Positions 43,433 to 57,100 are shown, counted from the first letter of the stretch. The stretch: DNA of 64,000 bases from Chlamydomonas sphaeroides (GCA_001662425.1 BDDC01000103.1:1-64000), one strand, 5' to 3'. The notes: generated by a model from the letters alone, not told the origin. Numbers and translations are program-made.

Positions 43433-43800
43433 GCAGGGGGCGCTGCTCCTGGTTCTGGGCGTCTAATGGGCATGGTTTGGGGGCGCCGCGAGGCGCCCCG
43501 ACCGTCTGGCTGGCTGGTGTGGCTTTTGTGTCAATCATGAGCGACCCTCTCGCCGGAACGGCGATGTGGGTTTGCCGGTGTGGCTGGCGCGAGCGCTGCC
43601 GTGCGGTGCCGCGACATGCTCCGCCGCGCGCTGTCGGTGGCGATGGTGGTGCTAGGCAGGGGAGCGGGGGCCGCGAGGCTGCGCGGCGCACGGCATACAG
43701 CGGGCCGAGCGACGTGAGGCGAGAGATGAGTGGTGAGGCAGGGAGTGGCTTGCGGTGCACTCGGTCGTTGGGCTGCTGCGCGGCTCAGCACGGGCTGGGG

Positions 43801-43805
43801 TGTAA
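43801..43805 (+). terminator. Candidate poly(A) signal TGTAA (ELIP)
   Basis: This is the first TGTAA after the ELIP stop, 370 nt downstream. A second copy is at 43859. The convergent HISN2 stop is at 44119. Confidence 0.5.
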
Positions 43806-44118
43806 GAGGCTGCCGGGCTGCAGTCTGCGCTCCTCATCACCCGGGCCCATGCTTCGGGCTGTAACGTTCAGCGGCCGACGCGATGCACATTGCCGATTGG
43901 CCTTTTGCAAGCAACCGTCCGGCATACGGCTGCCGACGGCAACGTCAACCAGCGCCGCAGCCTTCGAGCATCCCGCAACCATTAACCCGCCACCGGACAA
44001 GCTCCTTGAGACACACCACGTGCCGACCTGGCACAACCGCGGTGGCCCCGCTGACATTGCCACCCACAACGCGCCCCAAACCCATGCCATCCCCGACACG
44101 CCCACAGCCCCCTTCCCC

Positions 44119-46620
44119 CTACGCCTGCTTGGGCGGCCGCGCCGCCTTCTCCTCCAGGCCCGACTGCGTGAAGCGCTTGCGCAGCACCCGCAGCACCTCC
44201 TCCATCTCCACGCCCTGGCAGCGGAACAGCGGCGGCGGGGCAGGGGCGCGGCGGGTGTGGGGCTCGGAACCACCGGCAGTCAGGAACCCTGCGCTAGCAA
44301 CAGGGCGGGCTGTCGCGCCCAGCTGGCCTTGGCGGGTACGGACACGACGCTGTCCTACCATCCGGCCCGCTATGACAGCCACATGTGCGGTACGGTATCT
44401 GGTTGATGTTCTGATTCTTAGTGTAGCGTGCAACGGCCCCACACACGCATAAGCCTTGCAAGCCCCCACCTGCAGGTTGAGCAGCACCATGCTGTGGTAC
44501 ATGAGGTCGGCCATCTCGCTGGCGGCGCGCTCGCGGCCCTCGTTGCGCTCCAGCGTCTCGCACAGCTCGCCCGCCTCCTCCCGGATCTGCACGCAACGCG
44601 CGGGGCCGGCACTTAGCAAGCAGCGGCAAGGGCTGCGCCAGGTGGCGCGCCGCGCGCTCCGGCGCCGCAGGGCGAGCGCCGCAGCCCGCGCCGCCACGGC
44701 AGCCTTCCAGCGGCCATGTCCCCCAATGCCCGCCATACCGGTGACTGCCGCAGCCGAGGACCAAGGGCAGGCGGGGGCGCACCTTCTTGCACAGCAGCTC
44801 CGGGTTGGACAGCAGGCGCGCGGTCCACGAAGGCTTGCTGCCGTCTGCGGACAGGCCCACGCCCGGGGCACCGTCAGGCTCACGCCATGCGGCTGACTGT
44901 TGCCGCTGGACGCCCCGCCAGCGCACCCCACACACCCCGCGCCTGCCGCGCCCTCTGCCTCCAACCACCCCCTACACCAGCACCCCACGTCCGCCGCCCC
45001 CACGAGGCGAGCCGTGGCCTGAGAGGTCCCGGAGCAGCGCTCACCCGCACGCCACAGGCCGAGCATGCGCCGTGGCCCCAGTGCCAAGCCCACCGAGGCC
45101 GTGAACCGGCAACCCCATCCCCCCTGGCGCCAGCCCCCAAGCGCCAACCTGGTGGCGCCGACAGCGCCCTCTGCCCCGAGCCGCCGGGCCACATCCGCAC
45201 CGCCCGCCCGCCACCTTAGGAGCGTGCGCCATGGCCGCACCCGCACGCCACGGCGCCAGCATGCGCCCTGGCCCCAGCCCCAGGCGCACCTGGTGGCGCC
45301 GATAGCGCCGCCCGCCGCGCCGCGATGGTCTGCTCCAGCGCCCGCAGAGTGGTGCGAGGCACGTGGTCGGCGCAGCCGTGCTCGCCGGTGGCGGTCACGG
45401 CGGCGGGCGCGTCGCCGTGGTCCGCCAGCTGCACCTCCTTGAACCAGCAGGTCCTGCCGGGGGGTTGTTGGGGGCACGGGGTAGCGCGAGGCACGTTACA
45501 GCTGTGCGCATGCGCTTGCAAACGTGTGCGAATAGCACGCATGGCGGCGGAGGCAGGAGGAGCCCCTGGGCGGTCCCAGCTCCAGCTCTCAGCGGCATGC
45601 GCACGTACGGCAGGCCGGCGTGCTGCTGGCGTGGATGTTGGCTTTGGCACCCAGCCCTATGTCGCCGCCGCTGCCTAGGGTCTGGCTCACGGCTCATGTG
45701 CGATCCCCTTCCCGGGTGCTGCCCGGTTGGGTCCACGCACTTTGCGCCCGTGTGGCAGGCTGGCCCGATGGGGTCGGACAGGTAGATGAGCGAGTCGCGG
45801 TCGCAGTCGGTGAACACCTTCTGCACCTGCGCGGACGGCAGCCATGTGGGTCGGCGCGGATTGGACCGATTGCCACGTATGGACATGCTTGGTAGCTGGC
45901 GGCGGGACTGGAAGTAGCGAGGGCGCTGCGTAGCGGGTGCGCTCGGCGAGGGGGCCTGCCGCAGCACGGGCGGCAGCCGCTTGCGGCGGCAGCAGGGCCA
46001 GCCTGCGGCTGCTTGCCTGGATAAAGTGGCCGCTGGTCTCGCCCTTGCACCAGCGCCCGCCACGAGAGCGGCTGTAGAAGGTCGCAAGGCTGCGGTGAGA
46101 GGCGGGGTTGGGAGGCGGGGCGGCGCGTGGGTCGGCGGCGGCGGGGTTGCGCTGGGCAGCAGTGGCGGGCCAGGATGAGCGGGCCGGCGGGCCCGCTGCA
46201 AGCACCTCCAGCTCGACGCACCCAGACTGCAGCGTCTCGCTTAGGGCCGCGCGGTCGGCGAAGGCCTGCATCAGAACCTCGCCCGTGTCGACATGCTGCG
46301 CGGGAGGATGGTGGGTTGGCACCTAAGCAAGAGCACGCGATCAGTCCTTTGTTGTACGAGACACTTCTACATGCCTGCACGATGACGGCCACGAGGTTGT
46401 TCTTGTCCCACTTGAGCGCGTCCAGCCAAGCCGACATGCCCGGCACATCCTGCTCGGGCTTGACCGTCTTGCCGTTCACGGCAACGGAAACAGATGCAGT
46501 GATAACACGGCTCGATGTGTACAGCCTAGCGCTGCTGGGCCGCACCGCGAGCGGCAGTCGCGGCCGCGCGCAGCCGAAGGCTGCGCGCCGCGGTGTTTGC
46601 CGCAGGTCACAGGCTCGCAT
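44119..46620 (-). CDS. HISN2: Bifunctional phosphoribosyl-AMP cyclohydrolase / phosphoribosyl-ATP pyrophosphatase (HisI-HisE)
   Basis: Eight exons: 46620-46375, 46295-46222, 46089-46017, 45826-45741, 45453-45290, 44844-44783, 44586-44470, 44214-44119. All are in phase and give 305 residues. The Arg-rich N-terminus (MRACDLRQTPRRAAFGCARP) fits a plastid transit peptide. HisI domain: HVDTGEVLMQAFAD, TFYSRSRGGRWCKGETSGHF, then the Zn/Mg-binding DCDRDSLIYL and GPACHTG plus TCWF. HisE domain: KPSWTARLLSNPELLCKKIR, REEAGELCETLERN, SEMADLMYHSMVLL. The enzyme performs steps 2 and 3 of histidine synthesis, converting PR-ATP to ProFAR. Domain order HisI-HisE is that of plants and many bacteria. Introns 1 and 3 begin GC (CAG|GCATGT and CAG|GCAAGC), exactly where the conserved domain demands a junction. 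The intron between exons 5 and 6 carries a minisatellite. Confidence 0.95.
44990..45300. repeat. Minisatellite in HISN2 intron 5, including copies of the exon 5 end
   Basis: Imperfect units share CACCCGCACGCCAC, AGCATGCGCC(G/C)TGGCCCCAG and CCTGGTGGCGCCGA(C/T)AGCGCC. The last block matches the 3' end and donor of exon 5 at about 45281-45310 and recurs near 45145-45165. The array seems to have grown out of the exon boundary. Confidence 0.7.
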
Positions 46621-48109
46621 GATGGATTGCTGTTGTGGTAGAAGTAGTACTCGTTGGGCTACTGACCGCACGGACAGCTCATCCGCGTCGCCTGCCCCTC
46701 TGGACACGGCTTACCCGCCCCTTTCCCCTGCTCCCCGCAGCGATGTAGTGCCGAGCTGTCGTGTCCAAGCCCACCTCGCCCTCACCGAGCCAGTAACGGA
46801 GCCTTACAGTGTTCCATAGCCGCAGCAGCTCATACCCTCCTTGTCGATCCTCCGGCAGGCAAGCCAGCCGCAGCGCGCCTTGATCGCCCCGAGCTGCGCC
46901 CATAAACTGCCCCGCGTCCGCAGCCAGCCGCGCAGCAACAACAACGCCAGCTCTTTACATCCGACCATGGCCACGGCCCGCAGCATACCATTGCGCGCCA
47001 GCGGCCTCGCCACTGCGCGTGAGGCCAGCAGGCAACCGCTCTGCCCAACAGCTCCAGCCCTGCAGCGGACTGTGCGAGCCTTCGAGCGGTCATCCACGGG
47101 GATCGCGCATCACGCCAGCCAAGCACCAACCCCCAAAACAAAGACCAGACCCATACCCACACGCGTTGAGACCTGGTCACCTAGATAGACCCCGGCGTCG
47201 CCGTGCGGCAGCGGTATGGACAGCAGCTGCCCCACGCCCACGCCTCAATCACGCAGAATGACGCCACGGACGCCGCCCAACTCCCACCAAATATGCGTTG
47301 CGGACCGACCCGCAACTGATCGCCGGGCAGCCTACCTCGTCCCCGAACCGCCGCCCTTGTTCGCAGCCGGCCGCCGCACACAGCGGCTCGGCGCGTGCCC
47401 CTGCTCATGCCGCATCCAGCGGCCCCCGGCTGAACATGAACATGCACTCTCAAGGCGCCTCGGCGCCAGGCACCTATACGATCACCGGCACGCACCCACA
47501 ACGTCAGGACCCTGGTGGAGCCACGTCAGGCAAGCTAGTAAGCAACGCCGCAGCGCGCAGCCGCACACCGCGCCGGAGCGCACGGTTGCCCCTATTCCGC
47601 TGCCTGGCCCATTAGTGCCACCCACCCATTACTCAGCACCGCCACCAGTGCCGCTACTTATGCACCGCACCGCGCGGCTGGCGCGGCGGCCCCCGCCGTC
47701 CCGCAAAAGTTGCTGCCGAGCCCCTTCCCCAGCCGCACGGCCACCCTCAGCTGCGGCAGGCGCTTCCCCGGTCATGCCACTTGCCCAGGGCTGCTTTGCT
47801 GGTCCCCGGCAACCCCTTGTGGGCTGTGCCCGTCCCGCGTGCCTGCTGCGCGGTCGCCCATCCACAAGCGTCACCACGCACACGCACACCCGACATACCC
47901 GCACATGCACACGTTAGGCCCCTTGCGAGTGCTACGTACCCGCCCCGCCCAGACCCCACCAGCTGCTACACGCCCAGCCTCGCCCGCCCTGTGGGCTGTA
48001 GCTGCGTGCCGGTGGCGCCGCATCGTTCGCAGTAGCGTTCATTCGTGCCGCTGGATCCGGGCGGTTTGAGGTCTTGGATCTTCGGCGGTTTCGGATGCGG
48101 ATCCTGGAA
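46621..48109. other. HISN2 upstream region, no gene supported
   Basis: A plus-strand frame at 46841-47188 contains a transit-peptide-like segment (MATARSIPLRASGLATAREA at 46967) but no domain follows and no splice continuation was found. The rest to the kinase stop at 48110 shows nothing recognisable. Confidence 0.4.
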
Positions 48110-51100
48110 TCAGTCATCGTGACACTGGTTGTGGAGCCAGGGATCGTTGCTGGCCAGGGTCACCCCCGGGAAGGAGGTGGACGCGCCGCTGACTTGCACG
48201 CCGCCGCCGGCACCATTGGCGGCGCCGCCGGGTGCGCCCCCGCCCGCCACCGCCGAAGAATCCAGCGGCGACAGCAGCCGCGCCGTCGCCGACGGCGGCG
48301 GCACCGTCAGCATAGCGCCGGCGCCGCTAGACAGTGCCCTGGCGCCGCTGGAGGAGCTGGTCCCGGCGCCGCCGCCGACGGCGGGGGTGCCGCCAGAGGC
48401 GAGCCCTGCAGCAAGGATCCAGCCGCGGCCCGGCGGCGGCGTCTGCGCCGAGGCCGAGGCCGTGCTGCCGGAGGGCGTCCGGGAGTCGTGCATAGGGGCG
48501 AAGGAGCCAAAGCCAAGGGCCCATGGCGTGTTGGACACGTCGGTGGCTGTCACAGATGATCGAGCCATGTACGACAAAGACGTGCTCTGCGGCGCGTCGG
48601 AATTGTCCACCAAGCGAGGGCCGTCGGCGGACACCGAGCCGGCGCCGCGGCCGGCGGGAGCGGCGTTGCCGTCGCCCTGCGGCGGCGACGCTGGGTTCGG
48701 CGGCGCGACGGCGGTGCCGTCGTCATCGTTGCCGTCGGGGACGTACGGCATGGGCTCACTGGCGGCGCCAAAGGGACTGGAGTAGGAAGCGGCGACGGCG
48801 AACGGGCTGCTAGCGCCGCCGACGATGCGCGACGCGAGCAGCGGCGGCGGCACCCAGGGCGCCGCCGACGCGGGCGCCGGCGGCGGCCGTGTCGCAATTC
48901 GCGGCGGCATCGGCAGCGCCGGGTGGCCCACCGGCAAGCCGCCGGCGGCGCGCGCCGACACGGCGATGGCGCTTTGTGGAGGCGCCGCCGCAGCGGCGGC
49001 GGCCACCGCGGCGGCCGTCACCGCCGCCGCCAGGTCCGCCGGCTTGGGGGCCCCAGCCGCCATGGTCGCCGCCATGGGGTCGTCGAGATGATGCAGGCGC
49101 GGGTAGTCGGCCGACGGGCCCAGAGAGGAGGACGGCCTTTGCGACAGCTCAGCCGTCGTCGTGGCCGCGGGGCTGAGGTTTACGCCGCCGCCGCCGTCCT
49201 CCCACGCGTGCGAGCCGTGCGCCGAGCCGCCACCGCCGCCACCTGTGGACATGTTCGCAATGACGCGGACCGTGCCGGCGGAGGCGAGCGAACCGTCACC
49301 GCCAGGCGGCGACCCCGAAGCTGCGTTCGCCAGGCCCAGCCTCCGTATGTGGCCTTCGTCGAGCGACAGCGACGTCGAGGACTTGGCCGGTAGCGGCGGC
49401 GTCGCGCTGATGCCGACGCCGATGGAGCCGGCGCCGCCGCCGCCGTCGGCCAGGTGGGCGCCGCCGCCGGGCCCCGGCGCGACACCGTGCGCGAGCGACG
49501 GGATCCGGCTGTACGGCATGGATCCACTGTGGCCCATGGCGGGGGGCCCGCCGCTGCCGGTCGAGTTGCGCTCGCGGAGCGTGGTGCGGGGTGAGCCCGG
49601 CTGCCGGGCGGCTGCCGACGCCGCCAGCCGGCTGACGTACGACGCAGCCGACGGGCTGTTGGTGCCGGAGCCGTCGGGGCCGAGGTTGGACACGTTGCGG
49701 CGGATACCGCGGCCGGAGGCGGCGCGCACCTCGGGCGCGTTCGACGCCGAGGTGCGCGGGGAGGTGCGCGTGCCAAAGGCGGTGATGCCGGCGCCGGCGC
49801 CGCGCGCGGTGGGCGTGCGCGCCGCGCCGGAGCCGTAGCCCGACGTGAAGGAGGCCGCCGTGTAGCTGCCTAGCGCGGGGCTCTGCGGCAGCGATGGAGA
49901 GTTGTGCTGCCGCCGGGCGGCGGCGCCGGCCGTGCCGGAGCCGTAGGCCGTGCCCGTGACGCTGTGCGCGCCGGTGCTGCCGCCGGAGGGCGTCCGGCGG
50001 TGGCCGGGCTTGCCGGCGCCGCCGCTGCCGCCAGGGGGCTCGTGGGGCATGGGGATGTGTGGGTGAGCCGCGGACTGCGCGTGGCGGAGGTTCTGCAGCG
50101 CCGCCGAGGGTGTGCCGGCGGCGGAGGAGGCGCTTGGAGTCCGGCTGGCGACGCCGGGCGGCGTCCGGCTGCTGCCGCTTGACGGACCGTCGCCGCTGTG
50201 GCAGCGATGCACGACGAAGGCCGCGGCGGCGCCAGCGGCGGCGGCCGCTGCGACGCGGCCGCCGGCTGATATGCGGTGCGTCGGCGTGCCGCCACCGCCA
50301 CCGCCACCGCCGGCCGAGGCGATGGCCGCCGCGGCGGGGCCGCCACGGCCGGTGTTGACGGCGGCGAGGCCGGCGGGCCGCACGGTCGTCGGCGGAGGGC
50401 CGAAGGAGGGGCCTGGGAGACGCGCGCGTGTGGCACTTGGCACCGTGCCGGCAGCGGGGGCGCCTGTACGGGCGCTGGTCGTGGACTTGCCGGGGCCGCC
50501 CAACACGCCGGACCGGCCGGCGGCGGCGGCGGCGCTGTGCGGCGGCATGCCCGGCAGGGGCAGCCCGGCAGCGGCGCCCTCGTGCCCCTCATGCGCATGG
50601 CCTTGGGGCGAGTCCAGCGCCTCCGTCAGCGCGGCAGAGGGCATGCTGGCGAACGGGCTCATCGCGCTGAGCGCGTGCGGCATGCTGCCTGCGGCGGCGG
50701 CGCCGCCGCCAGCCTCCCACGGCGGTGGCGCGGCGGCACCGCCGGTCGGCGAGACGTGCGGCGATCGCCGCGTCCCGGGCCGCGTCGCCGTGGCGGCGAC
50801 GGCGGCCCGGCCCGGCGCCGTACCGGCGCCGGAGCCCGAGCCCGTGGGCTTCCGGGCAGCGTTGCCGGCGGCGTGCTGCGCAGCGGCAATGGCGGCGGCG
50901 GCAGCGTTGCCGACGGTCCTGCCGGACAGCGACGTCGACGAGTGCCGCGACGACGACGCCGTGCTCGGAGCACCCACGACGGTGGCGCTGCTGCCGACGC
51001 CGCCAACGATGACGACGCCGGACGGCAGCGCGCTCTCCGTGGACGAAGACGACGACGGCGCGCCGCGGCCGCCGCCGGCGGCGGCGCCGCGCGCGCGCGC

Positions 51101-54100
51101 CGCCAGTGCCGGCGAGGGCGGCGACGAGGAGGCCGCCGGCTGGACGCCGAGGGCGTTCTCGAGCTCCGGCGCGAAGTGCACGTGGGGCTGGGAGGAGTGG
51201 TGCTGGTGCTGCGGCTGCGGCGAGTGCGCCGGAGGCGGGTGCGGTGGAGGTAGGTGTGGGTGCGTGTGGTGCTGGTGCTGGAAGATGGCGGCGGCGGTGC
51301 TCATGTGGCCGCGGCCGGCACTGGACGCGGCGGCGAAGGGCGACGGCGAGCCGCCGCCGGAGGCGGCGGCGAAGGGGGATGGGGTACCCCCCGAAGCTGC
51401 GGCGAAGGGTGAGGGCGTGCCGCCGCCGGAGGCTGCCGCGAAAGGGGAGTTGTTCCCGGCGGATGCCAGCGCGAAGGGCGAGGCGCTCGAGGCGGCCGCG
51501 AAGGGCGACGACGGGGCTCCCTGCACGGACTGACCAACACTGAATGGCGAGCTAGCGGCGCCGCCGCCCGAGGCCGTCGCGAACGGCGACGCCGGCGCCT
51601 TCAGCCGCGGCGGCGACGGCGGCGGCGGCCCGACGGCGGGGCTGGCGCCGGAGCTGGTACCGGGGAGCACGGCCATGGCTGCTGTCGCGGTGGCGACGAT
51701 GCCGGCGGGGGCGCCACCGGTCGAGCTGTTGACGCCGCCGCCGGCGGTACCGCTGTACGACATCTGCTCTTCCAGAATCGGGCTCATGCCGTACATCCCC
51801 AGCATGCTGCCGTAGCCGGGATTGCCGTACCCGCCGGCGGCGGTGCCGTACCCCTCCATCGGGGCCCTGGGCATCGAGCCTGAGCTCGCGGCGCTGCCGC
51901 CGCCGCCTGCCGCCATTCCGCCAAGCGCCTCGGGTCCCATCCCGGCAGCACCGAACGGCGACGGCGCCGCCGGCCCGGCCACGCGCCGCGCAACCGCTGC
52001 CACGTTATGCGCAGCCGCCGCCGCGTTGCTGCCGGTGCTGCTGTTGCTGCCCGGGGCGTGCGCGGGCGTGAGGGCGCCCGTGGGCGAGGCGGCGGCGCCG
52101 CCTGTGTCGCTGGCCTGACGCGAGCGACGGCCCGCACCGCCAGCGACGGCGCCGGCGGCCGTCTGCAGCGCGCGCTGCTGGCGGGCGACCTCGGCCTCCT
52201 CCCGGGCCATGGACTGAGCAGGCAAGGGCACAGCCGGGGGCAGGGGCAGGGGCAGGGGCAGGCTTCGGGCTCGGGCATCGGGTTGGCTGGCGCGGCCGGG
52301 AGCGCGCGGAGACAGCAGCGGCTTTGGTCCCGGCAGGCCTGTCCTGCCGCCGGCGAGCCGTACCGCTAGCCTGCCTGCAGCCCCGGGTCAGCCAGGCCCC
52401 ACGCAAACAGCCACATCCCACTCTAAAAATGGACACGCGCACGCACCCACACGTGTCGTGCTTACTAAGTGTCTCCAGTTCTGAACACGCGTACGACCAC
52501 CGCGCGGCGCGGGGTCCCTCACCGTGAGGCGCTCGGCGATGTGCTTGAAGGTGGGCCGCTGGCTGGGCGCCGTCTGCCAGCACGCCTCCATAAGCTCCAG
52601 GAAGGGCTGCAGCGTGGCGCCGGGGCTGCCCGGCAGCTGCTCGTGCGGGGGCACCTCGGGCCGGTTGCCCTCGTTGACGGTCGAGTAGATGACCTGCGTT
52701 GCGGGACGGGCAGGATGGCAAGGCGCCGGGGGCCAGGGCTCTAGCTGTGTGGGGCCACACCCTCGCTGCCTTCGGTTCGCAACTAGTTCATTACTCCCAT
52801 GGTACATCCCGCTGCCTTCCCGCACAGCGCCGCCCGTGCATGCGAGTTCTCCCCCTCGCAACCTCTACCCATGTTATACCCCTCGCTTAAAGCCCCCCTC
52901 GCCTGCACGCTCATCATGTCCTCGTACGGCTGCTGCCACGTGAGCACCTCCCACATGATGATGCCGAAGCTGTACACATCCGACGCTGCGTTGGGGGAGA
53001 GCGTGGGCATGGGGGCGTGGGGCATGGGGAGTGGGGGCGTCGTGTGGTGCAGTCGCTTGCGGAGGGCACGGGCGTGTGTACCGGTAGACGACAGCAGCTC
53101 GTGCACCTCACAGGCTCACAGCCCACGGCCTCACCTGCGTCCAGAGAGCTGCTGCGAATGACCTGAGGGGCAGGGGGGCACGGGGGACCGGTGCATGCCG
53201 TGTGAGGAGCACGGGAGGGAGGGCGCCGGTGGGCGGAGGTCGCAGGTGCCGGGCTGGTGCCGTTCCTGCGCCCAGGGCCCCACCAACACGACATGGAAGG
53301 ATGGTGGTGCCGTGGGAGGAAGGTGCAGGCAACTAGATGGCGTGCGATAACGTCATGCCCAGTTGCCCTGGTCCTCGCCGCTTGCCCTCCCATCCCCCCG
53401 CTTCCTGCTCTCACCTCGGGCGCCAGCCAGCGCGGGTTAGTGGTCTTGCTGACGGCCACGGTGCCCGCCTGCGTGGCGCGGGCCAGGCCGAAATCCGCGA
53501 TGCGCACGTGGAAGCGCGGGCGGCCGCCCTGGCCCAGGGCCATCTCCAGCAGCAGGTTGGGCGAGCTGCCGGGGCAGGGTAGGGCACGAGGGTAGCATGT
53601 CGGCAAGAGGATGTGTTGCCGTGTGAAAAGCACAGCGCAGAGCGCAACTGCACGAACGCAGGAGCGGAAGGGGCAGCCAGTGTCTGCTAAAGTGTCTGCT
53701 CATCCTGCTGGCCTCAGCCACGAGCAGCCGTCCTCCGGCGCTCTGCCCCATGGGCCCGGTTCGCGGTCCGGTCCAGTCCGGTCCGGTGGGGTCCGATCCG
53801 AAGCTCACCGCAGGTCGCCGTGTACGACGGGCGGCCTGCGGCTGTGCAGGTACGTCATGCCAGCGGCCACGTCATGCAGCATGTCCAGACGCTTGCCTGG
53901 CGGGGAAGGAGAAGGGTGAGGCATGTAATGGGTTGAGGTTGCAAGAGCTGTGACGGTGGTCCTAGTGCACACAACATTCCCAGCCTCCGTACGTCCGCAG
54001 GAGGGGAAAGGGAACGAAGGCGCAGTGCAGGGAGTGTCTTGGCGTGATGGCCTTGAATCATAGCGGATCCGGCGTGCCACTTCTTTGCAATGCCAACCGC

Positions 54101-57100
54101 AGTCCATCAGCATTGGCAATGAGCCAATGACAAACGCAGCACGCAGGTGAACGCTGGGAAGAGTCGGTGGCTACAAGCAAGCATGTGGATGCGCAGCCGG
54201 CAAGTCCGTTGCTCGGCGTCCTTGGCTGCTTGCTGCTGCCGCATGTCGCGCCCCCAATGGACGCACCCCACGCCAGCTCCTTGATGTCCTTGGCGGCGCC
54301 CCGCCGCGCCCGCGACAGCAGGTCGAAGAGCGAGCCGTGCGGATAGAACTGCATCACGATCTGAGGCGGGTCCTGGCACAGCTGCGGGGTGGAGCAGGGG
54401 TGAAACGTGCGTGTATGCGCGTGAGCGTGCGGCTACAGTACCAATGTCAAGTGCCAGTGTTGGGTCGATTGAGGCGTGCGGGCGAGGTGGCAGACACAGC
54501 AGCGGGCAGGCGGCAGGGTGCCGGCAAGCCCTGGCCCGCTTTTCGCCTAGCCTAGCCCAGACCCACCGCCAGGAAGCGCATCACGTTGGGGTGCAGCAGC
54601 GTGCACAGCAGCGTGACCTCGTTGATCAGGCTCTGGTACTCCTTCTCGTTGCGCGCGGCGGCGCCCTGGGGCCAAACCGGGCAGCGGCGCGCAGCGTGTC
54701 GTGGGTGAGACGAGGCGCGGTAGCCGTCAGGTCGTGGGCGCCGGCGCGTTGCAGGGAGGCGGGGTGCCGCGGCGCCCCCCACGACCCCGGCCCTCACCTG
54801 CAGGCCGTATAGCTCCTTGACCGCCACCTGCGGGGCGACATGGGCAAGGCGGTGAGCGGTGTGGACCTAAAATGGACGCCACAGCCGGCGCGCGGAGGCA
54901 GCGCGTGGGCGCGAGGGCCAGTCTGGCGGAAGCGCGAGACGCCGCCCGCGCCGCGCCGCGCCACGCCGCACAGCTGCCTGGCGTGGCTGTGGGACCGCTC
55001 CTGCGGGCCCCTGCGCCCACCGTACCTGCACTCCGGCCCACTCCGCCAGCCAGACCTTGCCGTAGGCGCCCGAGCCAATGATCTGCTTCAGCCTGCGCCG
55101 GGCAGCGCGACAAGGGGTGTTAGATGCGTGTGCGCTGCGTTGCAGGAGCACGCGTGCCGGTGTGATAAGCATCGACGCGTACGTGCGCGTGTGCGTTCCA
55201 GTGTTAGGTCGAACAGAACCCTGTGCGTGTCGCGAGCGCACTGCCCGGATGCACGGAAAGCACTGGCTGGGGTACATGCTGCAACGCCAACGCGTGCCCA
55301 TGTTGGCCGCCAGCAAGCCGCCGATGACGCACTGTGACGGAGCACTCCGTGTACCGGCATCAGCCTCCCACCCAGCAGGAAGCGCCTCACGTGATCTCGC
55401 TGGCCTCCACGATCTGGAAGCCCGCGGGCAGGCTGGAGCTCATCAGCGAGCCGCCGCCGCCGTCGGTGCGCTCCGTGGCGCCGCTGTTGGCCTGCGGGCG
55501 CCAAATGACGTACAGGCGACAGGCTCGGCGACACACGGCGGTACACGACGAGTACGGGGCAGGGCCCCGGCTGGATGGCGCCGGCCGCTGCAGCCGCCGC
55601 GCCAGCGCCATCCGCACGCACTGCTGCTTGCATGCGCTTGACCTGTCGGTGCGGCGGTGCCATTAGCACGGGTGGTGGCCCACCTGGTCCAGAATGGAGG
55701 CGGCGATGGCGCCCACGTCGACGCTGTCGCGCGAGGCAGTGCGCGCGTGGCCCGGGCCGTGGTACGAGAAGCCGCTGTGCGCGGCGCCCTGGCTCGGCGG
55801 GACAGGGCACGGGGCGGCGAGGAAACATGAGCGCTGGGGAGCGGAGGCCAGGCGGGGCGCGCGGCGGGGTTCGCGCAGCGGCGCGAGCAGGCGTCGCATC
55901 AGCGGTTGGGGCCCCGCCAGGCCATCCCGGTAGGCTGGTAACGTGCGGCAGAGCTGGGCCGAGGCAAATGCAGGGGCACCCTCTAACAACACGGCAACAC
56001 GACGCAAGCAAAGCCGGTCTCACCGCGGTGCTGTTGCCGGCGGGCAGCGAGGGTACCGACTGCACCGAGGCCCCCGAGAAGATGCTGCCGCTGGGCGCGC
56101 CGGTCGGCAGCAGCTGGGCCTGCCCGGGCGAAATGCCGTAGGCGCTGCCGGCGTGCATCTGCCGACGGCACAGGGGTGCACCAAGGGAACACAGCCAAGA
56201 TCAGCAACCTGCCGAGCCAGGATCTCAGGCGGCAGAGGGAGCGCGAAGGGCCGAGTTGGGGGCTGGGCTTGCACCACATGCGCAGGGCATCGTCTGTCGG
56301 CAGGAAGGCGGCAGGTGGAGGGCAGCCGGGGCTCGGGTACCCTGGCTGCAGGCGCCTGCGCAGTGCGCACCCCCCCCCCCCCTTTTGGGGNNNNNNNNNN
56401 NNNNNNNNNNNNNNNNNNNNNNNNNNNNNNNNNNNNNNNNNNNNNNNNNNNNNNNNNNNNNNNNNNNNNNNNNNNNNNNNNNNNNNNNNNNNNNNNNNNN
56501 NNNNNNNNNNNNNNNNNNNNNNNNNNNNNNNNNNNNNNNNNNNNNNNNNNNNNNNNNNNNNNNNNNNNNNNNNNNNNNNNNNNNNNNNNNNNNNNNNNNN
56601 NNNNNNNNNNNNNNNNNNNNNNNNNNNNNNNNNNNNNNNNNNNNNNNNNNNNNNNNNNNNNNNNNNNNNNNNNNNNNNNNNNNNNNNNNNNNNNNNNNNN
56701 NNNNNNNNNNNNNNNNNNNNNNNNNNNNNNNNNNNNNNNNNNNNNNNNNNNGCTAAGTTCTAGCGCCAAGGCGGACCCGGGCCGATCCATACCTACGGCC
56801 ATGTGCTGTGTTACGTTGCATCACGGAGCTACGGACGCTGGGCGCACCTGCATCTGCAGCTGGTAGGTGCTCATGCTGTCCACGGAGCCCAGCCGCTTGG
56901 CGGACGTGTTGGGCACGGGCGAGGAGGAGTACATGTCGGCTGAGGAAGGGGAGGAGGGACGCGGATAGGACGCGGTCAGGGAAGAAGCCAGGCAAGCCAG
57001 GAGGCGCACGTCGTCGGGTGCGCGGGGCCAGAAGACAAACATTGTTGACCTGGATGCGGGCAGGACCTGCGGCTGCAGCTGTGGTTACAGACGGACCGGC

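Noticed and set aside
46967..47188. Possible plastid-targeted peptide starting MATARSIPLRASG
   Set aside because: Only a transit-peptide-like composition is visible. The frame ends after 73 codons and no continuing exon could be joined in phase.
50112..51533. 473-codon plus-strand open frame
   Set aside because: It lies exactly antisense to the Ala/Gly/Ser-rich last exon of the kinase gene. GC-rich repeats on one strand leave the other open by chance, and its composition mirrors that.
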